Notes under the pieces: generated by a model
The model's database searches: none
What the model saw: only the letters and a program-made list of their open reading frames with translations
What the model was told of the DNA's origin: nothing
Translations under genes and position numbers: made by a program
Assembly: GCA_030616195.1 (NCBI GenBank)
Contig: JAUWXW010000132.1
Coordinates: 1-5,582 of the forward strand
From: Chloroflexota bacterium
GTDB lineage: Bacteria; Chloroflexota; Dehalococcoidia; RBG-13-53-26
DNA: 5,582 nt
Direction: 5' to 3'
Part shown: one piece after another, positions 1 through 5,582 of the stretch
Layout of the letters: every line of letters starts with the position of its first letter
Position numbering within the stretch: position 1 is the stretch's first letter

Positions 1-465
1 GTGGGGATCCCCGATAAAAAGGCAGACCTCCATGGGGGGAGGAATACACGGGTTCTCTGAAACTGCCCGACAAGGACAGGTCCCCACCGCAATTGAATCA
101 GGGTTCTTGAGAACTATGTCTCTGGCTATCTTGTAGGGGACAACTGTCTCGGACACCGGTAAAATCAAATCCTGTCTCTGGGTAACCAGCTTTACAGCGT
201 CCTGCAACTTCACCACTTTGGCATGGTAGATGTTGGTGTCGGTGCTCGGGGTGGTATCGGTGAGCTGCTGCAGGTAGGCCTTCATCATCTCGGCTACACC
301 TTCGTCCAGCTTCTCTGAGGGCTCCCTGACGGGGAGGCCCATTGACTGGACCGCATAGTACAAGAAATGTTCTATGTACTTCATATAAAGGTAGGCGGCG
401 AAAAAGTCATTCTTATCCTCTAAAGGATAGAAGTCATAGAGTGCCCTGGTTGTGTCGTGGTGCAT
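1..465 (-). CDS. Iron-sulphur (4Fe-4S type) protein, N-terminal 155 residues, truncated by window edge
   Basis: This open frame starts at ATG 465-463 and runs without a stop to base 1, so it is cut by the window edge. The start is well supported by GAAAGGAGGAGACC just ahead of the ATG. The first 120 or so residues are largely helical-looking and rich in Tyr, Phe and charged residues (starting MHHDTTRALYDFYPLEDKND), with no signal peptide or membrane segment. From about residue 127 a cysteine cluster begins: Cys130 and Cys132 (CPCR), Cys140 and Cys148, in a C-x-C-x7-C-x7-C pattern with prolines between. This resembles the cluster-binding part of 4Fe-4S proteins from anaerobes that carry CxCR...C...P..xCL motifs. 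The gene begins 39 bases after the FAD oxidoreductase stop, so the two are probably co-transcribed and may form an electron-transfer pair. An Fe-S protein is a good call; the exact family and partner are inference, and any further clusters lie outside the window. Confidence 0.8.
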   Translation of the reverse strand, partial: MHHDTTRALYDFYPLEDKNDFFAAYLYMKYIEHFLYYAVQSMGLPVREPSEKLDEGVAEMMKAYLQQLTDTTPSTDTNIYHAKVVKLQDAVKLVTQRQDLILPVSETVVPYKIARDIVLKNPDSIAVGTCPCRAVSENPCIPPPMEVCLFIGDPH

Positions 466-479
466 GGTCTCCTCCTTTC
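466..479 (-). promoter_or_regulatory. Strong ribosome binding site of the iron-sulphur protein gene
   Basis: On the minus strand the bases before the ATG read GAAAGGAGGAGACC. AAAGGAGG is a near-perfect anti-16S match at normal spacing. It fixes the start of a reading frame that is otherwise easy to miss because it has no stop inside the window. Confidence 0.8.
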
Positions 480-504
480 GTTAAGCGTGAGGTCTCTCTG
501 CTGT

Positions 505-1971
505 CTATTGAACCGCCTGGCGCAAGCGGTGGTACTGGAGCACTGTCTGGGCAACGTTCATTCCAGAGTCTATTGCCTGTTGCACGCCGATGCCACGGCC
601 ACCTGCATCACAACCAACGTAGAACAGCCCCCGCAGCGGGGCTTTGGTTGATGGCTTATAGCCACCGCACTGGCCCACTATCTGTCCCAGGCCGATGCAT
701 TCTCCGCCTATGCCTGGCAGCACCTGATCCCGGGTAAGGGCAGAGACATCGTGAGTGGAATAGCCCTCCTTGGACTCGATGTGGGCTGGCAGGTCGGGGA
801 AGACTTTGAACATCATTTCGTCCACCTTGTCCCACCACACCTGTTTCTCCTTCTCCGTCATCTGGGGGTCGGCAGGGCACCATGTCCCCGTCAGGATGAT
901 CTGCTTACCTGGTGGGGCGGCGTCGGGGTCGTAATTGGAGGGAACCTCGATCCAGACAGAAATCTCCTTGGGGATATCGCCTGACTTGGCCTTGGCCCAG
1001 CGCTCCATAGTCCAGCCACTCTCATCCGAGAACAGGCAGCCAGCCGGATCATCGATGACCTTCTTGTCCAGAAAGTAGCGAACGCCCATCATTCCCCAGG
1101 AGGGGACCAGGTCCTTGACGTAGTTGACGTAAGCCCGGTCGAAGTGCTCTTCGCCCACCAGTTTAAGCACGGTGGGCTGAATGCCGGCGTTGCTCACCAC
1201 GATAGGAGCCTGGAAACTACCCTTGTCAGTGACAACGCCGGTGACTCTGCCCTGGTCAACGGTGATCTTCTCCACTCTGGCACGCATAATGGCCTTGCCA
1301 CCGTTCTCTTCCACTGCCTGAGCAAAGGCCTCGGCGGCCCGGCCGATGCCGCCCTTGCCGAAAACTCCGCCACCACCGAGGAACACAGCTTGGATCGTTC
1401 TCACCGCCTCTGAGGCAGCCACTACGTCCAGCGGGACCATAAAGCAACCGTCAGAGATGAAGTGGAGGAAGCTGTAGATTCCCCTGGGCACCTTGTAGCC
1501 ACTGAGCCATTCTTGGAAGCTGATATCGTCCAGGGTGTCGATATCCTGGGGGCTCATCAGCGTTAAGTCGGTCAAAAGCTTGAGGGCATCTTCTTTTTCC
1601 TCTTCCTTTACCTCCAGCCAGGCGAACGTTCTATCGGGATCCGGGGTCGTGCCCTGGGGACCCCGTACGTACTGCCCAGAGGAGGCCTTGTATCTACTGC
1701 CGTTGCCCTGAGCTATTATCAGCGGTGACCTGTCTTCCATCCCCAGTTCCTTCAGGACAACCTCAAACAGATTCCCCTGGGCTGGGGCGGAGTGAACCAT
1801 CCAGGCGGTGTAAGTGAACCCTTCCTTGGAGAGGGCTGTTGCTTTGCCGCCGGCGCGGGCGTTCTTCTCCAGGAGCAACACCTTGAGACCCCGCTTTGCC
1901 AGCAGGGCGGCGCAGGTGCTACCTCCGAACCCGGCCCCAACCACGATCACATCATATTCCTCGCTTGCCAT
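505..1971 (-). CDS. FAD-dependent oxidoreductase, phytoene desaturase/CrtI-like (COG1233 type), 488 aa
   Basis: This is a cytosolic flavoprotein of the phytoene-dehydrogenase-related family, whose members desaturate, saturate or isomerise hydrophobic substrates. The N-terminal Rossmann motif is DVIVVGAGFGGS (Gly12-x-Gly14-x-x-Gly17), followed by LLLEKN with Glu35, the expected ribose-binding acid, and then AGGKA (40-44). A glycine-rich stretch lies at 199-210. The second FAD-binding half near 232-262 has the family's typical pattern up to VVSNAG. The C-terminal FAD motif runs from 448 to 470 (GLFYVGCDAGG, then GIGVQQAIDSG). At 488 residues the length is normal for the family. The frame stays open upstream to 2085, but I chose ATG 1971 because it has GGAGG about 7 bases ahead and puts the dinucleotide motif at the usual distance from the N-terminus; the extra 38 residues look non-coding. 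The iron-sulphur gene follows after 39 bases. The family is sure; the substrate is unknown, and carotenoid biosynthesis is not supported because no other crt gene is present. Confidence 0.92.
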   Translation of the reverse strand: MASEEYDVIVVGAGFGGSTCAALLAKRGLKVLLLEKNARAGGKATALSKEGFTYTAWMVHSAPAQGNLFEVVLKELGMEDRSPLIIAQGNGSRYKASSGQYVRGPQGTTPDPDRTFAWLEVKEEEKEDALKLLTDLTLMSPQDIDTLDDISFQEWLSGYKVPRGIYSFLHFISDGCFMVPLDVVAASEAVRTIQAVFLGGGGVFGKGGIGRAAEAFAQAVEENGGKAIMRARVEKITVDQGRVTGVVTDKGSFQAPIVVSNAGIQPTVLKLVGEEHFDRAYVNYVKDLVPSWGMMGVRYFLDKKVIDDPAGCLFSDESGWTMERWAKAKSGDIPKEISVWIEVPSNYDPDAAPPGKQIILTGTWCPADPQMTEKEKQVWWDKVDEMMFKVFPDLPAHIESKEGYSTHDVSALTRDQVLPGIGGECIGLGQIVGQCGGYKPSTKAPLRGLFYVGCDAGGRGIGVQQAIDSGMNVAQTVLQYHRLRQAVQ

Positions 1972-1986
1972 GATGGTCCTCCGTTC
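1972..1986 (-). promoter_or_regulatory. Ribosome binding site deciding the FAD oxidoreductase start
   Basis: On the minus strand AACGGAGGACCATC precedes ATG 1971. GGAGG sits about 7 bases from the ATG. This favours the internal start over the longer frame that opens at 2085. Confidence 0.7.
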
Positions 1987-2051
1987 TTTTTCACACCAGA
2001 TGTATACTTGCTGCTGTCGTGTCCCCGTAGTATGTTGACGATAGGCGGCAG

Positions 2052-2069
2052 GGAGGGCATTTGCCCTCC
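2052..2069. repeat. GC-rich hairpin upstream of FAD oxidoreductase
   Basis: GGAGGGC (2052-2058) and GCCCTCC (2063-2069) are perfect inverted arms around a four-base ATTT loop. Neither strand has a following T-run, so it does not look like an intrinsic terminator. It lies about 80 bases upstream of the FAD gene start and could be a leader structure or the edge of the adjoining repeat. Confidence 0.6.
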
Positions 2070-2073
2070 GCCC

Positions 2074-2204
2074 TGAGATTGCCACGTCGTGGTGCCTGCC
2101 CTGAGCGGTGCCAGATTCTTCGGTCGCCTGAGGTCGCCAGAGGGTCGCCTAAGGCGACACCGACCTCAGAATCACAGGGAGCGAAGGGCCCCTCGCAATG
2201 ACAG
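2074..2204. repeat. Composite nested palindromic repeat (dispersed-repeat or MITE-like)
   Basis: The element shows inverted arms within inverted arms. The outermost are ATTGC (2078-2082) and GCAAT (2195-2199), within TGAGATTGC and GCAATGACA. Inside lie GATTCT (2114-2119) and AGAATC (2168-2173), then the 9-base arms CTGAGGTCG (2128-2136) and CGACCTCAG (2161-2169), then GTCGCC (2144-2149) and GGCGAC (2153-2158) around TAA. GGTCGCC also occurs three times directly at 2122, 2132 and 2143. The ends resemble the short non-coding palindromes that are scattered in many copies through environmental bacterial genomes. No transposase or clear target-site duplication was found. The structure is seen in the sequence; the multicopy nature is inference. 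Confidence 0.65.
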
Positions 2205-2313
2205 TTGGCGTAGCTTGCAAAGATGTTTCCGTTGGCACTGCTGCTGCCAAATCGGTCAAGTTGTGCAGCACGACCATCCGCGCCTTCCGGCCCAGGTATG
2301 AGCTAGACTCTTT

Positions 2314-3546
2314 TTACTCTAATAGTAGATCCAGCCAACCACCAACCCACACCAGGTCCTCGACCTCGGCATCGAATTTATATATGGCTACGTGATCTGC
2401 CAGGTACCGTTTAGTCTCGCTGAAGCCCCATTCCGGGTAGCCTTCCCACATAGGACCTCCTGTCTTATACTCTACGGCTACGTCATAGAAGGCTTGAGAG
2501 TTGAAGTTTTCGGCTCCCACCTCTGCTATTGCCTGCTCTATGAGATGGAAGATGGCTACCAATTGGTGCATTCCACCCACATATGCCAGACCGGCGTAAA
2601 TTGCCTCGTCCGCGTCGCCAGGGTGGTATCTGTAGAGAAGCTCTTTAGCCAGGTCGACTATCTCGCTTTCTTCATTCCACATCAAAGACATATTCGGGGC
2701 CAAGGTGCCATCAAGGGCTTCCCAGCCAAGCTGGTCCACCAGGAATCCCCGGTAGGAAGATGCGGTACCGATGTCGAAAAACCTGGCGCTGTACCCCCTC
2801 ATTTGAAACTCCTTCATAAAAGGACCCATTGGGAAGCCCATTGCTTCTATATAATCGCAGCCTTTCAGCTTCTCTACCTCGCCACCCCATCCTATTTGGC
2901 CAAAGGGCGCTATAAATCCGCCGACGTACTCAATCTGATCCGGATGGTCCAGGGCATATTCCCTCAGGGCTATATCGTGTTGCAGGGTGGCGGGCTCGCT
3001 CCAACCCGTCATGCCGAACTTGGGGACTCTGCCTTTCGCTGTGTAATCCCAGTCTTCTTCGTGGACCCATTTCAGGAAGGTCTTCATCAGCGAATAGTGA
3101 GAGTTGGAGAAAGCAAATACCCAACCTGGAGGATCCAACATTTCCTGGTTGGTGCTTAGAGCGGCAATGGCGAACTCGTCCCTGTCGGCGGAACTTTTCA
3201 GTATCACGGCAGTTTGGGGGATAACACAGATAATTAGCTTCGCCCCCCTCTCTCTGACCCACTCATAGCCAGGTATATCCCTGCTGGGATCGTACTTGTT
3301 ATCCCAGGAAACCACCTTAAATTTCACCCCAGGTATAAGTCCTTTTTCATTGTAGTGGCTGACCATGTCAGCCAGCGCCCAATGAAGGGGGATAATAGCC
3401 GGTGAGGCTGGTCCGGTGAGGTCCGTGATTTCGCCTATGGTGATAGTCACCACGCCTTCTTCTTCCTCGTCGCAACTCAAGCAAAGCGGAACGACCAGGA
3501 CTAGGACCAACAAAGCAGCCATCGCCCTTTTCCAACTACGGTTCAT
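2314..3546 (-). CDS. ABC transporter substrate-binding lipoprotein, LivK-like (type 1 periplasmic binding fold), 410 aa
   Basis: This is an extracytoplasmic ligand-binding lipoprotein of the branched-chain amino acid/amide (Peripla_BP_6) type. The N-terminus has a basic start (MNRSWKR), a hydrophobic stretch at 9-21 and LCLSC, with Cys25 the likely lipidated residue, followed by an acidic tether (DEEEEG). The mature part begins with VTITIGEITDLTGPAS (33-48), the family's usual first strand and LTGP ligand loop. The Tyr/Trp-rich C-terminus (about 366-403) also fits, and 410 residues is normal. The start ATG 3546 has AAAGGAGGT six bases upstream. The lipobox is atypical, with Cys22 at the -3 position instead of Leu, Val or Ile. 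No permease or ATPase gene is in the window, so it is an orphan here. Related proteins bind amino acids, amides, aromatic acids or urea; the ligand cannot be told from sequence. Its neighbours hint at an organic substrate, which is inference. Confidence 0.88.
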   Translation of the reverse strand: MNRSWKRAMAALLVLVLVVPLCLSCDEEEEGVVTITIGEITDLTGPASPAIIPLHWALADMVSHYNEKGLIPGVKFKVVSWDNKYDPSRDIPGYEWVRERGAKLIICVIPQTAVILKSSADRDEFAIAALSTNQEMLDPPGWVFAFSNSHYSLMKTFLKWVHEEDWDYTAKGRVPKFGMTGWSEPATLQHDIALREYALDHPDQIEYVGGFIAPFGQIGWGGEVEKLKGCDYIEAMGFPMGPFMKEFQMRGYSARFFDIGTASSYRGFLVDQLGWEALDGTLAPNMSLMWNEESEIVDLAKELLYRYHPGDADEAIYAGLAYVGGMHQLVAIFHLIEQAIAEVGAENFNSQAFYDVAVEYKTGGPMWEGYPEWGFSETKRYLADHVAIYKFDAEVEDLVWVGGWLDLLLE

Positions 3547-3580
3547 CTTCTACCTCCTTTTTCCGCTCCTGAAACGGAGC
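3547..3580 (-). promoter_or_regulatory. Strong ribosome binding site with adjoining hairpin, binding-protein gene
   Basis: Reading on the minus strand, a small hairpin GCTCC-GTTTCA-GGAGC (3580-3565) is followed by GGAAAAAGGAGGTAGAAG and the ATG at 3546. AAAGGAGGT is almost a full anti-16S match. The hairpin sits about five bases upstream of it and leaves it unpaired, so it may help expose the site or shield the transcript end; that role is inference. The rest of the 176-base gap up to 3722 shows nothing I can name beyond a weak GCCGG...CCGGC inverted repeat (3686-3708) without a T-run. Confidence 0.55.
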
Positions 3581-3722
3581 TTCCTCTCTCTATTTTGACA
3601 CGAGAGGCAGCCAGAGCCAGTGATCCTCAGCAGACCCTCCACCTTGGCTTTCCCATCACAATATGCCTCCCTTGTCTGGCTGTCTGCCGGGTTGTTTATC
3701 ACACCGGCGTCGCTTGCCCCCC

Positions 3723-4817
3723 TTAGTATCCCTCGTATCCGTACTTGGGATACCTTCCCAGGATGAGGAGCTCGGTGACGCCGTAGCCCACCTCGTCGCC
3801 ACAGCGAAATTCGCAGTTCAAGTCACCAATGAAGGCTACTTCGCTTACCACCTTCGGGTCGGTAATGTCCAGCTTGAAGCCGTCGATAAAGCTGGGGCCC
3901 ATCCACAGACCGTGGGCGAATCCCCGGTACTCCCCGTAACCGCCGGGCTTCACGTAGCAGATACTGATGGGGCGCAGCGACAACTCTATCTTGGAGCCAT
4001 CGACAGCATTGAGGACGACCCGGCCCGACGTTATCTGCCGGATGTCGGGACGCAACTGGAAATCGTGCTCGATGCTGGCCAGCTTGAGTGCCTCCTTATG
4101 GGTTTCGTAGGGGTAAAACACTTCCCCGCCGAAGGTAATGGGAGTGCCATCCCAGGTCTCCCTTAAGTGATAAGTAGCCCCCCATTGGGGGAACTGCACC
4201 AGGATCCAGTTGTACAGGAACCCTATGGGCACCTCAGGGGGCTCCACCCCTGTTTCCGGTGCACCGCCACCCCTTCTGACACCCCACGAATGGTCTCTCA
4301 TTGCCAGCCAGATTTGTTTGTCGACTTGGTGGGTCTTGCCCTCGATCTTTATCCAGCCGCTGGGCTTCCCCACCTGGACGAAGCGCCGTATGTTCTCTGC
4401 CTCCCTGCCCTTAACCCGGGCAAACTGGGGCGGCTCCTCAACGGCGGGCATGGTCGCCTCAAATTCCAGGTCGTAGCTGAGGCCGTAATCGTTCTCACCC
4501 AGAGCACAGCGAACTTTCCTTAGCGGATCGATCACCTCCCACGAGAAAGGCCCAACCTTGACCTCATCGGTTTGAGGATAGAGTTCTCGCGAGGCCCTCA
4601 CTGCGTACTGTGTCTTGCCCTCCACGGCGATGGTGCCAAAGGCATCCATGACATTACGGTTGGGATACTTGCCGAAGCCGGCCAGGAGATGGAATTTCCC
4701 TGACGTATCGTGGACGTTGAGCCATATCCTTTCCGTCCATTCTCGGGCGCTGGTCTCGACGTGGTCAAAGGTGGAGACGATCTGATGGCACAGGAACTCG
4801 TCGTATTTTGTCAGCAT
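3723..4817 (-). CDS. Uncharacterised DUF7064/7065-like (AttH/lipocalin-like) protein, 364 aa
   Basis: I recognise the general type but no defined function. The protein has no signal peptide or membrane segment and is rich in beta-strand-like segments and aromatic residues. The best landmark is QIWLAMRDHSWGVRR (168-182), matching the RDHSWG signature I associate with DUF7064/7065 and AttH/carotenoid-hydratase-like proteins; these are two-lobed lipocalin-like folds often found near lipid, terpenoid or steroid catabolism genes. An N-terminal lobe covers about 25-165 and a C-terminal lobe about 195-355, ending in GVTELLILGRYPKYG. A Gly/Pro-rich loop follows the signature (183-196). The ATG at 4817 is preceded by a G-run (GGGGGGT) five bases upstream, a weaker ribosome site than those of its neighbours. 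It is the first gene after the 5003-5031 promoter and is followed 176 bases later by the binding-protein gene. It could bind or hydrate a hydrophobic ligand, but that is only suggested by the fold family. Confidence 0.75.
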   Translation of the reverse strand: MLTKYDEFLCHQIVSTFDHVETSAREWTERIWLNVHDTSGKFHLLAGFGKYPNRNVMDAFGTIAVEGKTQYAVRASRELYPQTDEVKVGPFSWEVIDPLRKVRCALGENDYGLSYDLEFEATMPAVEEPPQFARVKGREAENIRRFVQVGKPSGWIKIEGKTHQVDKQIWLAMRDHSWGVRRGGGAPETGVEPPEVPIGFLYNWILVQFPQWGATYHLRETWDGTPITFGGEVFYPYETHKEALKLASIEHDFQLRPDIRQITSGRVVLNAVDGSKIELSLRPISICYVKPGGYGEYRGFAHGLWMGPSFIDGFKLDITDPKVVSEVAFIGDLNCEFRCGDEVGYGVTELLILGRYPKYGYEGY

Positions 4818-4859
4818 GATTACCCCCCGTTGTTTGCATTTGGGAGTGTGCGCAGAAAA

Positions 4860-4908
4860 CTCCTTGCGTCCCTTTCCGGCGTCTCCCGAAAGCTGTTTCG
4901 GTGAGGAG
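4860..4908 (-). ncRNA. Possible structured 5' leader element of the DUF7064-like gene
   Basis: In the transcript, CCGAAA-CAGC-TTTCGG (4901-4886) forms a perfect 6-base-pair hairpin with a four-base loop. CTCCT/AGGAG arms (4908-4904 with 4864-4860) can close around it, leaving GACGCA on the 3' side. GGGACGCAA (4872-4864) recalls part of the c-di-GMP-I (GEMM) riboswitch core, but the GCAAACC segment and the second receptor helix are not recognisable. I therefore call a structured leader only, not a riboswitch class. The element lies about 40 bases upstream of the start codon. Confidence 0.3.
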
Positions 4909-5002
4909 CTGTGGCCCCGGTTTTGACTGGATTCCTCATATTAGCTAGCCGTGAGGCCGCTTCCAACGACCTCTTCGCGCTTCGTATATGAACTTGCATC
5001 AG

Positions 5003-5031
5003 ATAGTAATAGGACACTCTCCGAATGTCAA
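5003..5031 (-). promoter_or_regulatory. Sigma70-type promoter for the DUF7064-like gene
   Basis: On the minus strand TTGACA (5031-5026) is a perfect -35 hexamer, followed by exactly 17 bases and TACTAT (5008-5003), which matches the -10 consensus at 4 of 6 positions including the key first two and last bases. Transcription would start near 4995-4997 and give a leader of about 180 bases before ATG 4817. It is the only place in the window where both hexamers and the spacing agree, and it lies in an intergenic region pointing at the next gene. Confidence 0.65.
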
Positions 5032-5129
5032 ATCGCTGTACTCATCTAGCGCATCGGTGACACACCACCTCTAGGTGCTGGAAAGCCCTGAGGATGATGC
5101 CCCAGGCTGAAGCCGCGCTCTCGTTTTCT

Positions 5130-5582
5130 TCATCGGCGGGGATCGGCAGGGGGCTTGCAGAGACTGCCATATAGCTCCGGCCTTCGGTCTCCAAAGAGGT
5201 CCAACTCAAACTCCCCAGGAGTGATCACCACGTGCTTCTCCCTGGCCGTCGCTGGTTCGATGTCAGCGTAAAGAATATCTTCCTCATAGGGCTTCCCCTC
5301 AGCCAAAGCCATCCCTTCAGCAAAGTGGGCGATCTTGCTGCCACCGAAGAACTTTATCCCCCGCTCCTCGCCAACACGGTTAACGGCCACAACGAAGACC
5401 AGGTTCTCAAGTGCTCTGGCCGGAATGATAATCTCTGGAATGCACTCCCCAAGCTCAGGCCAGTTCGCCGGGAGAACAAAGATATCCGCTCCCTCCAGTG
5501 CCAGAATGCGTACGTACTCCGGGAAATTGCCATCGTAACAGATACCCATCCCTATCCTCCCAATCTCAGTCTCGCACACAGT
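5130..5582 (-). CDS. Carbon-nitrogen hydrolase (nitrilase superfamily), C-terminal 150 residues, truncated by window edge
   Basis: The frame enters from the window edge and ends at TGA 5132-5130, giving 150 residues of the C-terminal half. The catalytic cysteine is visible in RIGMGICYDGNFPEYVR (Cys15 of the visible part, bases 5540-5538), followed by LEGADIFVLPANWPE, PARALEN and VVAVNRVG, the usual order of conserved blocks in C-N hydrolases. The Glu and Lys of the catalytic triad lie upstream, outside the window. FFGGSKIAHFAEGMAL (78-93) corresponds to the common F-x-G-x-S-x-I-x-x-P-x-G block, but with Ala where Pro is usual. The end (LDLFGDRRPELYGSL) is typical of the family. These cytosolic enzymes hydrolyse nitriles, amides or N-carbamoyl compounds; the substrate cannot be told here. 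An apparent GTG start at 5579 is just the first such codon inside the window; the real start is beyond the edge. Confidence 0.9.
   Translation of the reverse strand, partial: TVCETEIGRIGMGICYDGNFPEYVRILALEGADIFVLPANWPELGECIPEIIIPARALENLVFVVAVNRVGEERGIKFFGGSKIAHFAEGMALAEGKPYEEDILYADIEPATAREKHVVITPGEFELDLFGDRRPELYGSLCKPPADPRR

Larger units (their letters stand above)
1972..2313. other. Intergenic region between binding lipoprotein and FAD oxidoreductase genes
   Basis: This is 342 bases without a supported gene. From the FAD gene side it holds that gene's leader with a GC-rich hairpin (2052-2069), then a composite palindromic repeat (about 2074-2204), then about 110 bases with no recognisable feature up to the stop of the binding-protein gene at 2314. 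I found no T-run-backed terminator for the binding-protein gene and no promoter for the FAD gene that matches both hexamers. A TATACA at about the right distance from the FAD start has no good -35 partner. Whether the FAD gene is transcribed on its own or by read-through is therefore not settled. Confidence 0.7.
4818..5129. other. Intergenic region with promoter and long leader
   Basis: These 312 bases separate the nitrilase stop from the DUF7064-like start. They hold the promoter at 5003-5031 and a leader of about 180 bases containing hairpins. The part between 5032 and 5129 has a short CACCT-AG-AGGTG palindrome and a GGTG-TGT-CACC palindrome but no T-run, so I do not call a terminator for the nitrilase gene. 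A 65-codon frame (5017-4820) is not credited as a gene: its GTG start falls inside the promoter spacer, upstream of where transcription should begin, and its composition looks random. Confidence 0.7.

Noticed and set aside
342..737. 131-codon open frame on the plus strand
   Set aside because: Overlaps the ends of two supported minus-strand genes and has an Arg/Pro/Ser-rich composition typical of a shadow frame.
2052..2069. Intrinsic terminator
   Set aside because: The stem is strong but no T-run follows on either strand.
1972..2085. 38-residue N-terminal extension of the FAD oxidoreductase
   Set aside because: No ribosome site at the far start; the internal ATG at 1971 has GGAGG and puts the Rossmann motif where the family has it.
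2150..2270. Short minus-strand frame of about 40 codons in the gap upstream of the FAD gene
   Set aside because: No ribosome site, and half of it runs through the palindromic repeat.
2392..3159. 255-codon open frame on the plus strand
   Set aside because: It lies wholly antisense to the well-supported binding-protein gene, has no ribosome site or family-like motifs, and its composition follows from the opposite-strand codons.
3595..3600. Plus-strand TTGACA as a -35 box
   Set aside because: No -10-like hexamer follows at 16-18 bases and there is no plus-strand gene to serve.
3663..4166. 167-codon open frame on the plus strand
   Set aside because: Antisense to the DUF7064-like gene over most of its length, with no recognisable domain.
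4860..4908. c-di-GMP-I (GEMM) riboswitch call
   Set aside because: Only the GGGACGCAA-like piece matches; the GCAAACC segment and the receptor helix are not found, so it is kept only as an unnamed structured leader.
4820..5017. 65-codon minus-strand frame between the nitrilase and DUF7064-like genes
   Set aside because: Its GTG start lies within the promoter spacer, there is no ribosome site, and the sequence looks like random translation of a leader.

Overview
The window (5,582 bases, roughly 55% GC by eye) looks like a piece of a bacterial chromosome or metagenome contig. Every gene I can support lies on the minus strand, so transcription runs from high to low coordinates. Read that way, the order is: the end of a nitrilase-superfamily amidohydrolase (5582-5130, cut by the window edge); a 312-base gap with a convincing sigma70-type promoter; a 364-residue protein of the uncharacterised DUF7064/7065-like, lipocalin/AttH-like type (4817-3723); a lipoprotein of the LivK-like ABC substrate-binding family (3546-2314); a 342-base gap with a nested palindromic repeat; a phytoene-desaturase-like FAD oxidoreductase (1971-505); and, 39 bases further on, the first 155 residues of an iron-sulphur protein (465-1, cut by the other edge).

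The organism cannot be fixed from this window. A bacterium is clear from the lipoprotein signal, the strong Shine-Dalgarno sites and the TTGACA/TACTAT promoter. The cysteine-rich CPCR-type iron-sulphur protein next to an FAD enzyme, the orphan LivK-like lipoprotein, and the repeat with TGAGATTGC...GCAATGACA ends together suggest an anaerobic environmental lineage such as Chloroflexota (Dehalococcoidia) or Desulfobacterota. This is inference from general familiarity, not a database result.

Functionally, the FAD oxidoreductase and the iron-sulphur protein are the one pair whose spacing argues strongly for co-transcription. A flavoenzyme of the CrtI/COG1233 type followed by an iron-sulphur protein suggests a redox pair acting on a hydrophobic, perhaps isoprenoid-like, substrate. 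The DUF7064-like protein and the binding lipoprotein upstream could belong to the same catabolic or uptake theme, but the 176- and 342-base gaps leave that open. No permease or ATPase for the binding protein is present in the window.

No rRNA, tRNA, CRISPR array, transposase or convincing rho-independent terminator was seen. The most useful items for follow-up are the FAD/Fe-S pair, the composite palindromic repeat, the promoter with its long structured leader, and the uncharacterised 364-residue protein.
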